A stretch of DNA of 64,000 nt from Goodfellowiella coeruleoviolacea (GTDB taxonomy: Bacteria > Actinomycetota > Actinomycetes > Mycobacteriales > Pseudonocardiaceae), in the NCBI RefSeq assembly GCF_024171785.1, contig NZ_JAMTCK010000015.1, positions 182,766 to 246,765 on the forward strand. The letters are read 5' to 3'. The first letter of the stretch is position 1. Each line of letters opens with the position of its first letter. Positions 24,664-32,366 of the stretch are shown here, piece after piece. The translations under genes were made by a program, and so were the position numbers. Below the pieces are notes generated by a model. It was given only the letters and a program-made list of their open reading frames with translations. It was not told the DNA's origin and ran no database searches.

Positions 24664-27171
24664 ATGACACGGAGACTGGTCGTGGTCGGCCACGGCATGG
24701 TGGGCCATCGCCTGGTCCAGGCCCTGCGCGACCGGGACACCGCGGGCGAGTGGCGCGTGGTGGTGCTCGGCGAGGAGGCCAGGCCGGCCTACGACCGGGT
24801 GGCTCTTTCCTCCTATGTGGACACCTGGGACCCTGGCACGCTCACCCTGCCCGGCGTGGACTTCACCGGTGACGACCTGGTCGAGCTGAACCTGGGCGAC
24901 CCGGTCGCGGCCATCGACCGGGAGCGGCGCGTGGTGCGCACCGCGTCCGGTGTCGAGCACGGCTACGACGCGCTGGTGCTGGCCACCGGGTCGCGGCCGT
25001 TCGTGCCGCCGGTGCCCGGTCACGACCTGCCCGGCTGCCACGTCTACCGCACCATCGAGGACCTGGACGGCATCCGGGCCGGCGCGGCCACCAGCCCGGT
25101 GGGCGTGGTGGTCGGCGGTGGCCTGCTCGGCCTGGAGGCGGCCAACGCGCTGCGGCTGCTCGGACTGACCGCGCACGTGGTGGAGATGGCGCCCCGGCTG
25201 ATGCCGCTGCAGGTGGACGAGGGCGGCGGCGCCCTGCTGAGCCGGCAGATCCAGCGCCTCGGCCTGAGCGTCCACTGTGGAGTGTCAACCAGTCGGATCG
25301 AGGCCGGGCCGGACGGCGCGGTGCACCGCGTGGTGCTCTCCGACGACACCGTGATCGACACCGGCCTGGTGGTGTTCTCCGCCGGCGTGCGGCCCCGCGA
25401 CGAGTTGGCCAGGGCGGCCGGGCTGGCCGTGGGCGAACGCGGCGGCGTTGTCGTCGACGACACCATGCGCACCAGCGACGAGCACATCTGGGCGGTCGGC
25501 GAGTGCGCCTGCGTCGGCGGCCGGGTCTACGGCCTGGTCGGGCCGGGCAACGCCATGGCCGAGGTGGTGGCCGACCAGCTGCTCGGCGGCCGGGCCAGCT
25601 TCCCGGGCGCGGACACCTCCACCAAGCTCAAGCTGCTCGGCGTGGACGTGGCCAGCTTCGGCGACGCGCACGCCAGCACACCGGGTGCGCTGGAGGTCGT
25701 GCACAACGACCCGGTGTCCGGCGCCTACAAGAAACTGGTCATCTCCGACGACGCCAAGACCCTGCTCGGCGGCGTGCTGGTAGGTGACGCCAGCGGCTAC
25801 GCCACGCTGCGCCCGCTGGTCGGCCGGCCCCTGCCCGCCGACCCCGGCACCCTGGTCGCCCCGGCCGGCGGCGCCGGCACCGGCGTGGGCGTGGGCGCGC
25901 TGCCCGACGACGCCCAGGTCTGCTCCTGCCACGCGGTCACCAAGGCCACCATCACCGAGGCGATCACCTCGGGCGCGGCAACGGACGTGGCCGCGATCAA
26001 GTCGTGCACCAAGGCCGGCACCGGCTGCGGCTCGTGCGTGCCCATGCTCAAGCAGCTGCTGGCCAACTGCGGTGTGGAGCAGTCCACCGCGCTGTGCGAG
26101 CACTTCAGCCAGTCCCGCGCCGAGCTGTTCGAGATCATCCGCACCAACGGCATCAGCACGTTCAGCGCGCTCATCGAGGCGCACGGCCGGGGCCGGGGCT
26201 GCGACATCTGCAAGCCAGCCGTGGCCTCGATCCTGGCCTCGCTTGGCCGCGGCCACGTGCTGGAGGGCGAGCGCGCCGGCCTGCAGGACACCAACGACCA
26301 GTTCCTGGCCAACATGCAGCGCAACGGCACCTACTCGGTGGTGCCGCGCATCCCCGGCGGCGAGATCACCCCGGAGAAGCTCATGGTGATCGCCGAGGTG
26401 GCCAAGGACTTCGGCCTCTACACCAAGATCACCGGCGGGCAGCGCATCGACCTGCTCGGCGCCACCGTGGACCAGCTGCCGCAGATCTGGAAGCGCCTGG
26501 TGGACGCCGGTTTCGAGTCCGGCCACGCCTACGGCAAGGCGTTGCGGACGGTGAAGTCCTGCGTGGGCAGCACCTGGTGCCGCTACGGCGTGCAGGACTC
26601 GGTCAGCATGGCCATCAGGCTGGAACTGCGCTACCGGGGCCTGCGCTCGCCGCACAAGATCAAGGCCGGGGTGTCCGGCTGCGCCAGGGAGTGCGCCGAG
26701 GCGCGCGGCAAGGACTTCGGCGTGATCGCCACGGACAAGGGCTGGAACCTCTACGTGGGCGGCAACGGCGGGTTCACCCCGCGGCACGCCGACCTGCTCG
26801 CGTCCGATGTGGACGATGAGACGCTGATCCGGTTGATCGACCGGTTCCTGATGTTCTACATCCGCACCGCCGACCGGCTCCAGCGCACCTCGGCCTGGAT
26901 CGAGAACCTGGCCGGCGGCCTCGACCAGCTGCGCGCCGTGATCGTCGACGACAGCCTCGGCATCTGCGCCGAGCTGGAGGAGGCCATGGCCAGGCACATC
27001 GAGTCCTATTCGGACGAATGGCGCGGTGTGCTCGACGATCCCAGGAAGCTCGCGAGGTTCAGTTCGTTCGTCAACGCGCCGGGCACGCCGGACCCCACCA
27101 TCTCCTTCCGCGAGGAACGCGGGCAGCGGGTTCCGGTCTCCCTCGGCACCCCGGAGGTGGTGGCACGATGA
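24664..27171 (+). CDS. nirB: NAD(P)H nitrite reductase, large subunit
   Basis: An 835-residue assimilatory nitrite reductase that makes ammonium. Domains in order: FAD binding (LVVVGHGMVGHRLVQAL), NAD binding (VVVGGGLLGLEAANAL), BFD [2Fe-2S] domain (VCSCHAVTKATI and TGCGSCVPM), second Cys pair (CDICKPAV), then sulfite/nitrite reductase domains with siroheme-[4Fe-4S] ligands in KSCVGSTWCRYG and SGCARECAEARGKDFG. ATG at 24664 has AGGAGG eight bases upstream. Its stop overlaps the nirD start region. Full length for the family. Confidence 0.96.
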   Translation: MTRRLVVVGHGMVGHRLVQALRDRDTAGEWRVVVLGEEARPAYDRVALSSYVDTWDPGTLTLPGVDFTGDDLVELNLGDPVAAIDRERRVVRTASGVEHGYDALVLATGSRPFVPPVPGHDLPGCHVYRTIEDLDGIRAGAATSPVGVVVGGGLLGLEAANALRLLGLTAHVVEMAPRLMPLQVDEGGGALLSRQIQRLGLSVHCGVSTSRIEAGPDGAVHRVVLSDDTVIDTGLVVFSAGVRPRDELARAAGLAVGERGGVVVDDTMRTSDEHIWAVGECACVGGRVYGLVGPGNAMAEVVADQLLGGRASFPGADTSTKLKLLGVDVASFGDAHASTPGALEVVHNDPVSGAYKKLVISDDAKTLLGGVLVGDASGYATLRPLVGRPLPADPGTLVAPAGGAGTGVGVGALPDDAQVCSCHAVTKATITEAITSGAATDVAAIKSCTKAGTGCGSCVPMLKQLLANCGVEQSTALCEHFSQSRAELFEIIRTNGISTFSALIEAHGRGRGCDICKPAVASILASLGRGHVLEGERAGLQDTNDQFLANMQRNGTYSVVPRIPGGEITPEKLMVIAEVAKDFGLYTKITGGQRIDLLGATVDQLPQIWKRLVDAGFESGHAYGKALRTVKSCVGSTWCRYGVQDSVSMAIRLELRYRGLRSPHKIKAGVSGCARECAEARGKDFGVIATDKGWNLYVGGNGGFTPRHADLLASDVDDETLIRLIDRFLMFYIRTADRLQRTSAWIENLAGGLDQLRAVIVDDSLGICAELEEAMARHIESYSDEWRGVLDDPRKLARFSSFVNAPGTPDPTISFREERGQRVPVSLGTPEVVAR

Positions 27172-27623
27172 TGACAGCGTCGATGACAGGGACGGCCATG
27201 ACAGCGACGGCCATGACAGCGACGACCATGACAGCGACGACCATGACAGCGACGATCACGGGGCCGGCCCAGCCGGCCCGCACGGCCCAGGACGTCGCCC
27301 AGTGGGTGCCGGTGTGCCGGGCCGACGACCTGGTGCCCGAACAGGGGGTGGCCGCGCTGCTGCCCGACCTCACCCAGGTGGCGGTGGTGCGCACCTTCAC
27401 CGGTGAGCTGTACGCGGTGTCCAACATCGACCCGTTCACCGGGGCCGGGGTGCTGGCCAGGGGCATCGTCGGCGACCGGGGCGGGGTGCCGGTGCTGGTG
27501 TCCCCGCTGCACAAGCAGGCCTTCGACCTGAGCACCGGGGTGTGCCTGGACGACCAGAACGTCGTGCTCGACACCTACCCGGTCCGGGTGGTCGACGGAA
27601 TGGTGCAGGTGGGGTTGGCGTGA
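27168..27623 (+). CDS. nirD: Nitrite reductase small subunit NirD with repetitive N-terminal extension
   Basis: A 151-residue protein. The Rieske-like NirD domain begins at about residue 42 (WVPVCRADDLVPEQG) and includes AVSNIDPFTGAG and SPLHKQAFDL; the cysteine and histidine iron ligands of true Rieske proteins are not all present, as is normal for NirD. The first ~30 residues are a run of MTATT/MTATA pentapeptides encoded by a 15-base tandem repeat, each beginning with ATG, so seven in-frame starts exist. ATG at 27168 is nearest to GGAGG (27152-27156). It overlaps the nirB stop. Confidence 0.9.
   Translation: MMTASMTGTAMTATAMTATTMTATTMTATITGPAQPARTAQDVAQWVPVCRADDLVPEQGVAALLPDLTQVAVVRTFTGELYAVSNIDPFTGAGVLARGIVGDRGGVPVLVSPLHKQAFDLSTGVCLDDQNVVLDTYPVRVVDGMVQVGLA
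27183..27257 (+). repeat. 15-base coding minisatellite in nirD
   Basis: Five consecutive 15-base units of consensus ATGACAGCGACGRYC at 27183, 27198, 27213, 27228 and 27243. Units differ at only one to three positions. Copy number changes keep the reading frame. Confidence 0.9.
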
Positions 27624-28771
27624 CCGGCACCCCGGTGGACGAGCGGACCGGCACGGTCCCCGAGATTCCGCCGCTCGCCGGGTTCACCGTCGGCCTGACC
27701 GCTGCCCGGCGGGCCGACGAACTGGGCACGCTGCTGGCCCGCAAGGGCGCCGCGGTGCTGCACGGCCCGGCCATCCGGATCGTGCCGCTGTCCGACGACG
27801 CCGAACTGCTGGCCGCCACCCAACGACTGGCCGAGGAACCCGTTGACTACGTGGTCGCCACCACCGGCATCGGGTTCCGCGGCTGGATCGAGGCGGCCGA
27901 GGGCTGGGGCCTGGCCGGCCCGCTGCTGGACCGGCTGCGCGGCGCGGCCGTGCTCTCCCGGGGCCCCAAGGCCACCGGCGCGGTCCGGGCCGCCGGCCTG
28001 GTCGAGTCGTGGTCGCCGCCGTCCGAGGCCAACGCCGAACTGCTGGACCGGCTGCTCGCCGAGGGCGTGCGCGGCCGGCGGGTCGCCCTGCAACTGCACG
28101 GCGAGCCACTGCCCGAGTTCGTGCGCGCGCTGCGCGCGGCCGGGGCGGACGTGGTCGAGGTGCCCGTCTACCGGTGGACCGGGCCGGAGGACCCGGGCCC
28201 GCTGCACCGACTGCTGGACGCGGTGCTGGCCGGCCAGGTGGACGCGCTGGCCTTCACCAGCGCGCCGGCCGCGCTCACCGTGCTGCGCACCGCCCGGGAC
28301 ACCGGCCGCTGGCCGGCACTGGCCAGGGCGCTGCGCGAACGGGTGCTGGTCGCCGCCGTCGGCTCGATCGCGGCCGGGCCGCTGGTGGCCGAGGGTGTTC
28401 CCGTGGTCCTGCCGGACCGGGCCAGGATCGGCGCGCTGGCCAGGCAGATCGCCGTGACGCTGCCGCAGCGCGCCACCCGGCTGCGCATCGGCGGCAGGCA
28501 CATCGAGGTGCGCGGCCAGGCCGTGCTGGTGGACGGGGAACCGCGGGCGGTCGCGCCCGCACCGATGGCCATCCTGCACGCGCTGGTCGCGGCCGGTGGC
28601 CGGGTGGTGTCCCGGCGCGACCTGCTGGCCGCGCTGCCCTCGGGTGGTGAAGAACACGCCGTGGAGACCGCGGTCGGCCGACTGCGCACGGCGCTCGGCG
28701 AACCCAGGCTGGTGCACACTGTGGTGAAGCGGGGTTACCGGCTGGCGGTTGATCCGAGGGGCACCGCCTGA
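27620..28771 (+). CDS. nnaR: HemD-like regulator with C-terminal winged helix (NnaR type)
   Basis: A 383-residue protein. Residues about 20-270 form a uroporphyrinogen-III synthase (HemD) fold, e.g. VVATTGIGFRGW and ALAFTSAPAALTVL. Residues about 285-380 form an OmpR/PhoB-type winged helix: RVVSRRDLLAALP, then VETAVGRLRTALGEP and VKRGYRLAV. This architecture is that of NnaR, a GlnR-associated activator of nitrate/nitrite genes in Streptomyces and mycobacteria. It probably autoregulates this operon; true synthase activity is doubtful. GTG overlaps the nirD stop by three bases. Confidence 0.88.
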   Translation: MTGTPVDERTGTVPEIPPLAGFTVGLTAARRADELGTLLARKGAAVLHGPAIRIVPLSDDAELLAATQRLAEEPVDYVVATTGIGFRGWIEAAEGWGLAGPLLDRLRGAAVLSRGPKATGAVRAAGLVESWSPPSEANAELLDRLLAEGVRGRRVALQLHGEPLPEFVRALRAAGADVVEVPVYRWTGPEDPGPLHRLLDAVLAGQVDALAFTSAPAALTVLRTARDTGRWPALARALRERVLVAAVGSIAAGPLVAEGVPVVLPDRARIGALARQIAVTLPQRATRLRIGGRHIEVRGQAVLVDGEPRAVAPAPMAILHALVAAGGRVVSRRDLLAALPSGGEEHAVETAVGRLRTALGEPRLVHTVVKRGYRLAVDPRGTA

Positions 28772-28867
28772 TGCTGGTGTTGTGCTGGTGTTGACTGTGC
28801 TGGCCAGGATGGAGCGGGGTCACCGGCCGGCCGACGATTCGAGGAGCACTGCCTGATGCTGGTGTTG
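28751..28867 (+). repeat. Decayed duplication of the nnaR-chelatase junction
   Basis: The 32 bases at 28751-28782 and at 28836-28867 match except for three substitutions. The first copy holds the nnaR stop and an ATG that begins MLVL but soon stops; the second holds the real chelatase start. An 85-base duplication separated two genes that formerly overlapped as TGATG. Confidence 0.7.
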
Positions 28868-29548
28868 GCCGCGCACGGCACCCGTGATCCCGCCGGTGTC
28901 GTCGAAGTGGACCGGATGGCCGACGCACTGCGCGAGCGGTTACCCTCCGTGCCCGTTCGGGTGGCCTACGCGGATGTGCGCCAACCCAACGTGACCGAGG
29001 TGCTGGCCGAGGTGACCGGCCCGGCCGTGGTGGTGCCCGCGTTCCTGGCCAGCGGCTACCACGTGCGGGTCGACCTGCCCGCGCAGATCAGCGCCAGCGG
29101 CCGCCAGGACGTGGTGCTGACCACGCCGCTGGGCCCGGACCCCGGGCTGGTGACCGCCGTGCACGAGCGGCTGGCCCAGGCCGGCTGGCGACCCGGCGAC
29201 TCCGTGGTGCTGGCCGCCGCCGGCTCGTCCGACGCCCGCGCGCTGTCCGATGTGGACACCGCGGCCCAACTGCTGGCCGAGCGGATCGGCGCGGCCGTGC
29301 CCGTCGGCTACGTGAGCACGGCCCGGCCCAAGGTGGGTGAGGTGGTGGCCGCCTGCCGCGAACAGCGGCCCGGTGCCCGGGTGGCGCTGGCGACCTGGCT
29401 GCTCGCCCCCGGGGTGTTCCACACGTCGCTGGCTGAGGCGGGCGCCGACCTCGTCGCGGCCCCCATCGGAGCCCACCCCTCGTTGATCAACACCGTGGCC
29501 AGCCGCTACCGCCTGGCCACGGGCTCAGTTCCCGTCGATCACTCGTAG
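28856..29548 (+). CDS. Sirohydrochlorin chelatase (CbiX-like)
   Basis: A 230-residue CbiX/SirB-type chelatase. MLVLAAHGTRDPAG carries the first catalytic His and FLASGYHVRVDLP the second, typical of cobalto-/ferrochelatases acting on sirohydrochlorin. It completes siroheme synthesis for NirB. Codon 29 is the rare leucine codon TTA (28940-28942). The last residues (VPVDHS) are encoded across the 3' end of the convergent secreted-protein gene, overlapping it by 10 bases. The last gene of the nitrate operon. Confidence 0.88.
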   Translation: MLVLAAHGTRDPAGVVEVDRMADALRERLPSVPVRVAYADVRQPNVTEVLAEVTGPAVVVPAFLASGYHVRVDLPAQISASGRQDVVLTTPLGPDPGLVTAVHERLAQAGWRPGDSVVLAAAGSSDARALSDVDTAAQLLAERIGAAVPVGYVSTARPKVGEVVAACREQRPGARVALATWLLAPGVFHTSLAEAGADLVAAPIGAHPSLINTVASRYRLATGSVPVDHS

Positions 29549-30111
29549 CAGTCCTGGTAGGCGAGCTGGATGGCGATCTGGTCGACGGTGTTGTTGGTGG
29601 CGTGGATGCGGTAGACGGTGGGGCGGGTGCTGTCGGGGACGTTGACGTAGCCGTGGCCGAGGTTGTCCAGGCCGTCCTGGAGTTGCTGGGCGCTGTCGGG
29701 GTAGGCGGCCTTGACCTGGTCGACGGTGGAGCCGAGGCCGACGCCTTCGGGGGTGCGGACGTTCCAGCGGTTCACCGAGATGGCGGAGACGCCGAACATG
29801 GGGGAGATGGCGACGTAGTTCTCCCGGTAGGAGCCGTCGGTGTACTGGTCGTTGAGTTCCGCCCACTTGCACTGGCCCTCGCCGGGGTTGGTGTAGCTGA
29901 CGAGCATGCCGGTCTGCAGGGCGGTGCTGGGGGCCATGCCGAGCTTGAGGTCGCCGTAGCCGTCGGGGCCGAGGAACTGGACCGGGCCGCCGGGCATGGG
30001 CTCGTCAACGGTGTCGGCCGCGGCGGTGCCGCCGGCGAGTCCGGCGACCATGGCGGAGACGCCCAGGGCGAGGGCGAGGGTGCGGCCGGCGCGAACAGTG
30101 GACTTGATCAT
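29539..30111 (-). CDS. Secreted two-cysteine protein, tandem paralog 1
   Basis: A 190-residue exported protein. The signal peptide MIKSTVRAGRTLALALGVSA...AAA ends near residue 32. The mature part contains GPDGYGDLKLGMAPSTAL, VRTPEGVGLGSTVDQVKAAY and the C-terminal YQDCYE. Only two cysteines are present (in GQCKW and CYE), predicting one disulfide. The GYGxLxLGM and LGSTVDQVK pieces look like repeats of a BLIP/BamE-type small fold, which is inference. No named family is recognised. ATG at 30111. Its 3' end overlaps the chelatase gene. Confidence 0.8.
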   Translation of the reverse strand: MIKSTVRAGRTLALALGVSAMVAGLAGGTAAADTVDEPMPGGPVQFLGPDGYGDLKLGMAPSTALQTGMLVSYTNPGEGQCKWAELNDQYTDGSYRENYVAISPMFGVSAISVNRWNVRTPEGVGLGSTVDQVKAAYPDSAQQLQDGLDNLGHGYVNVPDSTRPTVYRIHATNNTVDQIAIQLAYQDCYE

Positions 30112-30170
30112 TCTGGTTAGCTCTCTTGGTTTCTGACGACCGACTGTGGTCGTGGAGTTGTTCTGGTCGG

Positions 30171-30203
30171 GTGCGCTGGTTTTCGGGCAGCGCGAAGCTG
30201 GAC
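30171..30203 (-). promoter_or_regulatory. Upstream block shared by secreted paralogs 1 and 2
   Basis: GGTTTTCGGGCAGCGCGAAG here and GGTTTTTGGGCAGCGCGGAA at 30895-30914 are near-identical, at comparable distances upstream of paralogs 1 and 2. Both starts also share the CAGAATG context. A common promoter or operator is likely. Confidence 0.5.
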
Positions 30204-30282
30204 CGAGTTCGTTGCTCGGGTGGGGTGGGAAGTCGCGCGTGGCGGTTTGAGGGGGAGAGCTGTTCCGTTCAGCTCCCGTCGA

Positions 30283-30870
30283 TCACTCGTAGCAGTCCTG
30301 GTAGGTCAGCTCGATGGCGAGCTGGTCCACCACGTGGGTGTTCTCGTCCACGCCGATCCGGAACACGCTGGGCCGCGAGCTGTTGGGCACCGGGATGTAG
30401 CCGCGGCCGATGTTGTCCACGGCCTCCTGGAACTGCTCGGCGCTGGCCGGGTAGGCGGCCTTGACCTCGTCGACGGTGGAGCCGAGCCGAATCCCCTCCG
30501 GCGTGTGCACGCTCGCCCGGTTCACCGCGATCGCGACGACACCGTAGTTCGGCGAGATGAGCACGTAGGTCTGCGAGGGGAAGCCGGGCACGTTGGCGTA
30601 CTGGTCGTTCAGCTCGGCCGACTTGCACAGGCCCGGGCCCGGGTCGCTGTAGTCGGCCAGCAGGTCGGTCGCCAGGGCGGAGCTGGGGTCCATGCCCAGC
30701 TGCAGCGGCCCGTAGCCGTCCGGGTTGAAGGAGTGCACCGGCCCGCCCGGCATGGGCTCGTCCGGGTCGTCCGCCGCGGCCGCCGTGCCGCCCGCGACCG
30801 CCAGCACCACGGCCGACGCCCCCAGCGCCAGCGCGATCGAGCGTCCCTTGTGGAGAGTTGACTTGAACAT
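30283..30870 (-). CDS. Secreted two-cysteine protein, tandem paralog 2
   Basis: A 195-residue secreted paralog of its two neighbours. Signal peptide MFKSTLHKGRSIALALGASA followed by AVVLAVAGGTAAAA; mature part with GYGPLQLGMDPSSALATDLL, EGIRLGSTVDEVKAAYP and YQDCYE at the end. Two cysteines only (LCKSAEL, CYE). Its final 35 coding and downstream bases are almost identical to those of paralog 1 (one difference). In the region before the C-terminus (GVDENTHVVDQ) it differs from the other two, which share HATNNTVDQ. ATG at 30870. Confidence 0.8.
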   Translation of the reverse strand: MFKSTLHKGRSIALALGASAVVLAVAGGTAAAADDPDEPMPGGPVHSFNPDGYGPLQLGMDPSSALATDLLADYSDPGPGLCKSAELNDQYANVPGFPSQTYVLISPNYGVVAIAVNRASVHTPEGIRLGSTVDEVKAAYPASAEQFQEAVDNIGRGYIPVPNSSRPSVFRIGVDENTHVVDQLAIELTYQDCYE

Positions 30871-30990
30871 TCTGATTACCCCCGTATCTGGCGCGCCGGT
30901 TTTTGGGCAGCGCGGAACCAGGTGAAAATTGACCGAAAATGAGGTGGAGAATCCCGTTTACCGGGTAGAAAGAACTGCGCTCTGCTCAGC

Positions 30991-31563
30991 TCACTCGTAG
31001 CAGTTCTGGTTGGTCAGCTGCAGCGCGAGCTGGTCGACGGTGTTGTTGGTCGCGTGGATGCGGTACACGGCGGGCCGCGAGCTGCCCGGCACGGTGACGT
31101 AGCCGCGGCCGAGGTTGTCCAGGCCCTCCTGGAGCTGGTCGGCGCTGTCGGGGTAGGCGGCCTTGACCTGGTCGACGGTGGAGCCGAGGCCGATGCCCTC
31201 GGGCGTGCGCACGGCCGGGTCACTCACCGAGATGCCGGAAACGCCCTGGTCAAGCGCGACCGCGACGAAGTTCTGCGCGATGCTGTCCGGCGCGGCCGGC
31301 TGGTCCTTCAGCTTGGCGAAGCTGCACTCCGGCCAGCCGACCTTGTAGTCGGTGAGCTGCCCGGTGGCCAGTGCCGCCATCGGGTTCATGCCCAACTGGA
31401 GGTTGCCGTACCCGTTCGGGCCGAGCACCTGCGCCTGCGTCCCGGTGGCCGGGCTGGCTGAATCCTGGGCGAGTGCGGTGCCACCCGCGAGCGCCACGAC
31501 GACGGCGGAAATCCCGGCGGCCACGGCGAGGGAACGGCCTCTGCGAACAATGGTGCTGAACAT
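30991..31563 (-). CDS. Secreted two-cysteine protein, tandem paralog 3
   Basis: A 190-residue secreted paralog. Signal peptide MFSTIVRRGRSLAVAAGISA ending ALAQ; mature part has GPNGYGNLQLGMNPMAALAT, a shortened central loop (WPECSFAKLKDQPAAP), EGIGLGSTVDQVKAAYPDSA and the C-terminal NQNCYE. Two cysteines only. ATG at 31563 is chosen over 31656 because the signal peptide then begins normally and aligns with the paralogs. It lies immediately downstream, in transcription direction, of the response-regulator gene. Confidence 0.8.
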   Translation of the reverse strand: MFSTIVRRGRSLAVAAGISAVVVALAGGTALAQDSASPATGTQAQVLGPNGYGNLQLGMNPMAALATGQLTDYKVGWPECSFAKLKDQPAAPDSIAQNFVAVALDQGVSGISVSDPAVRTPEGIGLGSTVDQVKAAYPDSADQLQEGLDNLGRGYVTVPGSSRPAVYRIHATNNTVDQLALQLTNQNCYE

Positions 31564-31709
31564 TTCTTTGCCCCCATCAGGTCTTGCGGTCGCTGTTGTT
31601 GACCGCTTGCCCCCTAAAAGATGCGCGGCGCGGCCAGGAGTTGCGTGCCCGGACAAAAATTTTTTTGTCCGATTGGTCTGGAGCTGCTCACATCGGGTCG
31701 GGACGCGCC

Positions 31710-32366
31710 TCAGGCGTTGTTCAGGTAGGCGAGCACGGCGAGGACGCGGCGGTTGCTGTTGTCGTCGTCGCCGAGGCCGAGCTTGCCGAACAGCGAGGTG
31801 GTGTACTTGCTGATGGCGCTCTCGCTGAGGAACAGCCGCTGGGCGATGGCCTGGTTGGACAGGCCCTCGGCCATCAGGCCGAGCACCGAGTGCTCGCGTT
31901 CGGTGAGCCGGTCGAGCCGGTCGAGCCGGCGGCTGGCGGACCCGCTGGACAGCAACTTGCTGATCACGGCCGGGTCCATCGCGGTGCCGCCGCCGGCAAC
32001 CCGCTCCAGCGCGTCGATGAACTGGTCGGCGTCGAACACGCTCTCCTTGAGCAGGTAGCCGACGCCACCGACGCCGTCGGCCAGCAGTTCCCGGGCGTAC
32101 AGCTGTTGCACGTGCTGGGAGAGGATCAGGATCGGCAGGCCGGGCAGTTCGCGGCGCGCGGCGAGCGCGGCCCGCAGGCCCTCGTCCGACTGGGTCGGCG
32201 GCATGCGGACGTCGACGACGGAGACATCCGGTCGCCAGGTCAGCAGCGCGTCCAGCGTCTCCGGTCCGGTGGTCGGCGTGGCCACCACCTGGTGCCCGTA
32301 CGCCTCGATGAGGCGGACCAGTCCGTCACGCAGCAGGTAGAGGTCTTCGGCTACAACGATGCGCAT
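31710..32366 (-). CDS. LuxR-family (NarL-type) response regulator
   Basis: A 218-residue response regulator. The receiver domain begins MRIVVAEDLYLLRDGL and has the phospho-acceptor Asp in VSVVDVRMPP (about residue 54). The C-terminal LuxR helix-turn-helix reads LTEREHSVLGLMAEGLSNQA then IAQRLFLSESAISKYTTSLF. ATG at 32366 lies inside the kinase 3' end (16-base overlap), so the pair is translationally coupled. The secreted paralogs downstream on the same strand are candidate targets. Confidence 0.92.
   Translation of the reverse strand: MRIVVAEDLYLLRDGLVRLIEAYGHQVVATPTTGPETLDALLTWRPDVSVVDVRMPPTQSDEGLRAALAARRELPGLPILILSQHVQQLYARELLADGVGGVGYLLKESVFDADQFIDALERVAGGGTAMDPAVISKLLSSGSASRRLDRLDRLTEREHSVLGLMAEGLSNQAIAQRLFLSESAISKYTTSLFGKLGLGDDDNSNRRVLAVLAYLNNA

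Noticed and set aside
27183-27257. Tandem repeats considered as a CRISPR array
   Set aside because: Units are 15 bases with no spacers and lie in frame in nirD; no cas genes are nearby.
29539-31563. Assignment of the secreted paralogs as beta-lactamase inhibitory proteins
   Set aside because: Only short motif resemblance (LGSTVDQVK) is seen; no confident homology, so the function is left open.
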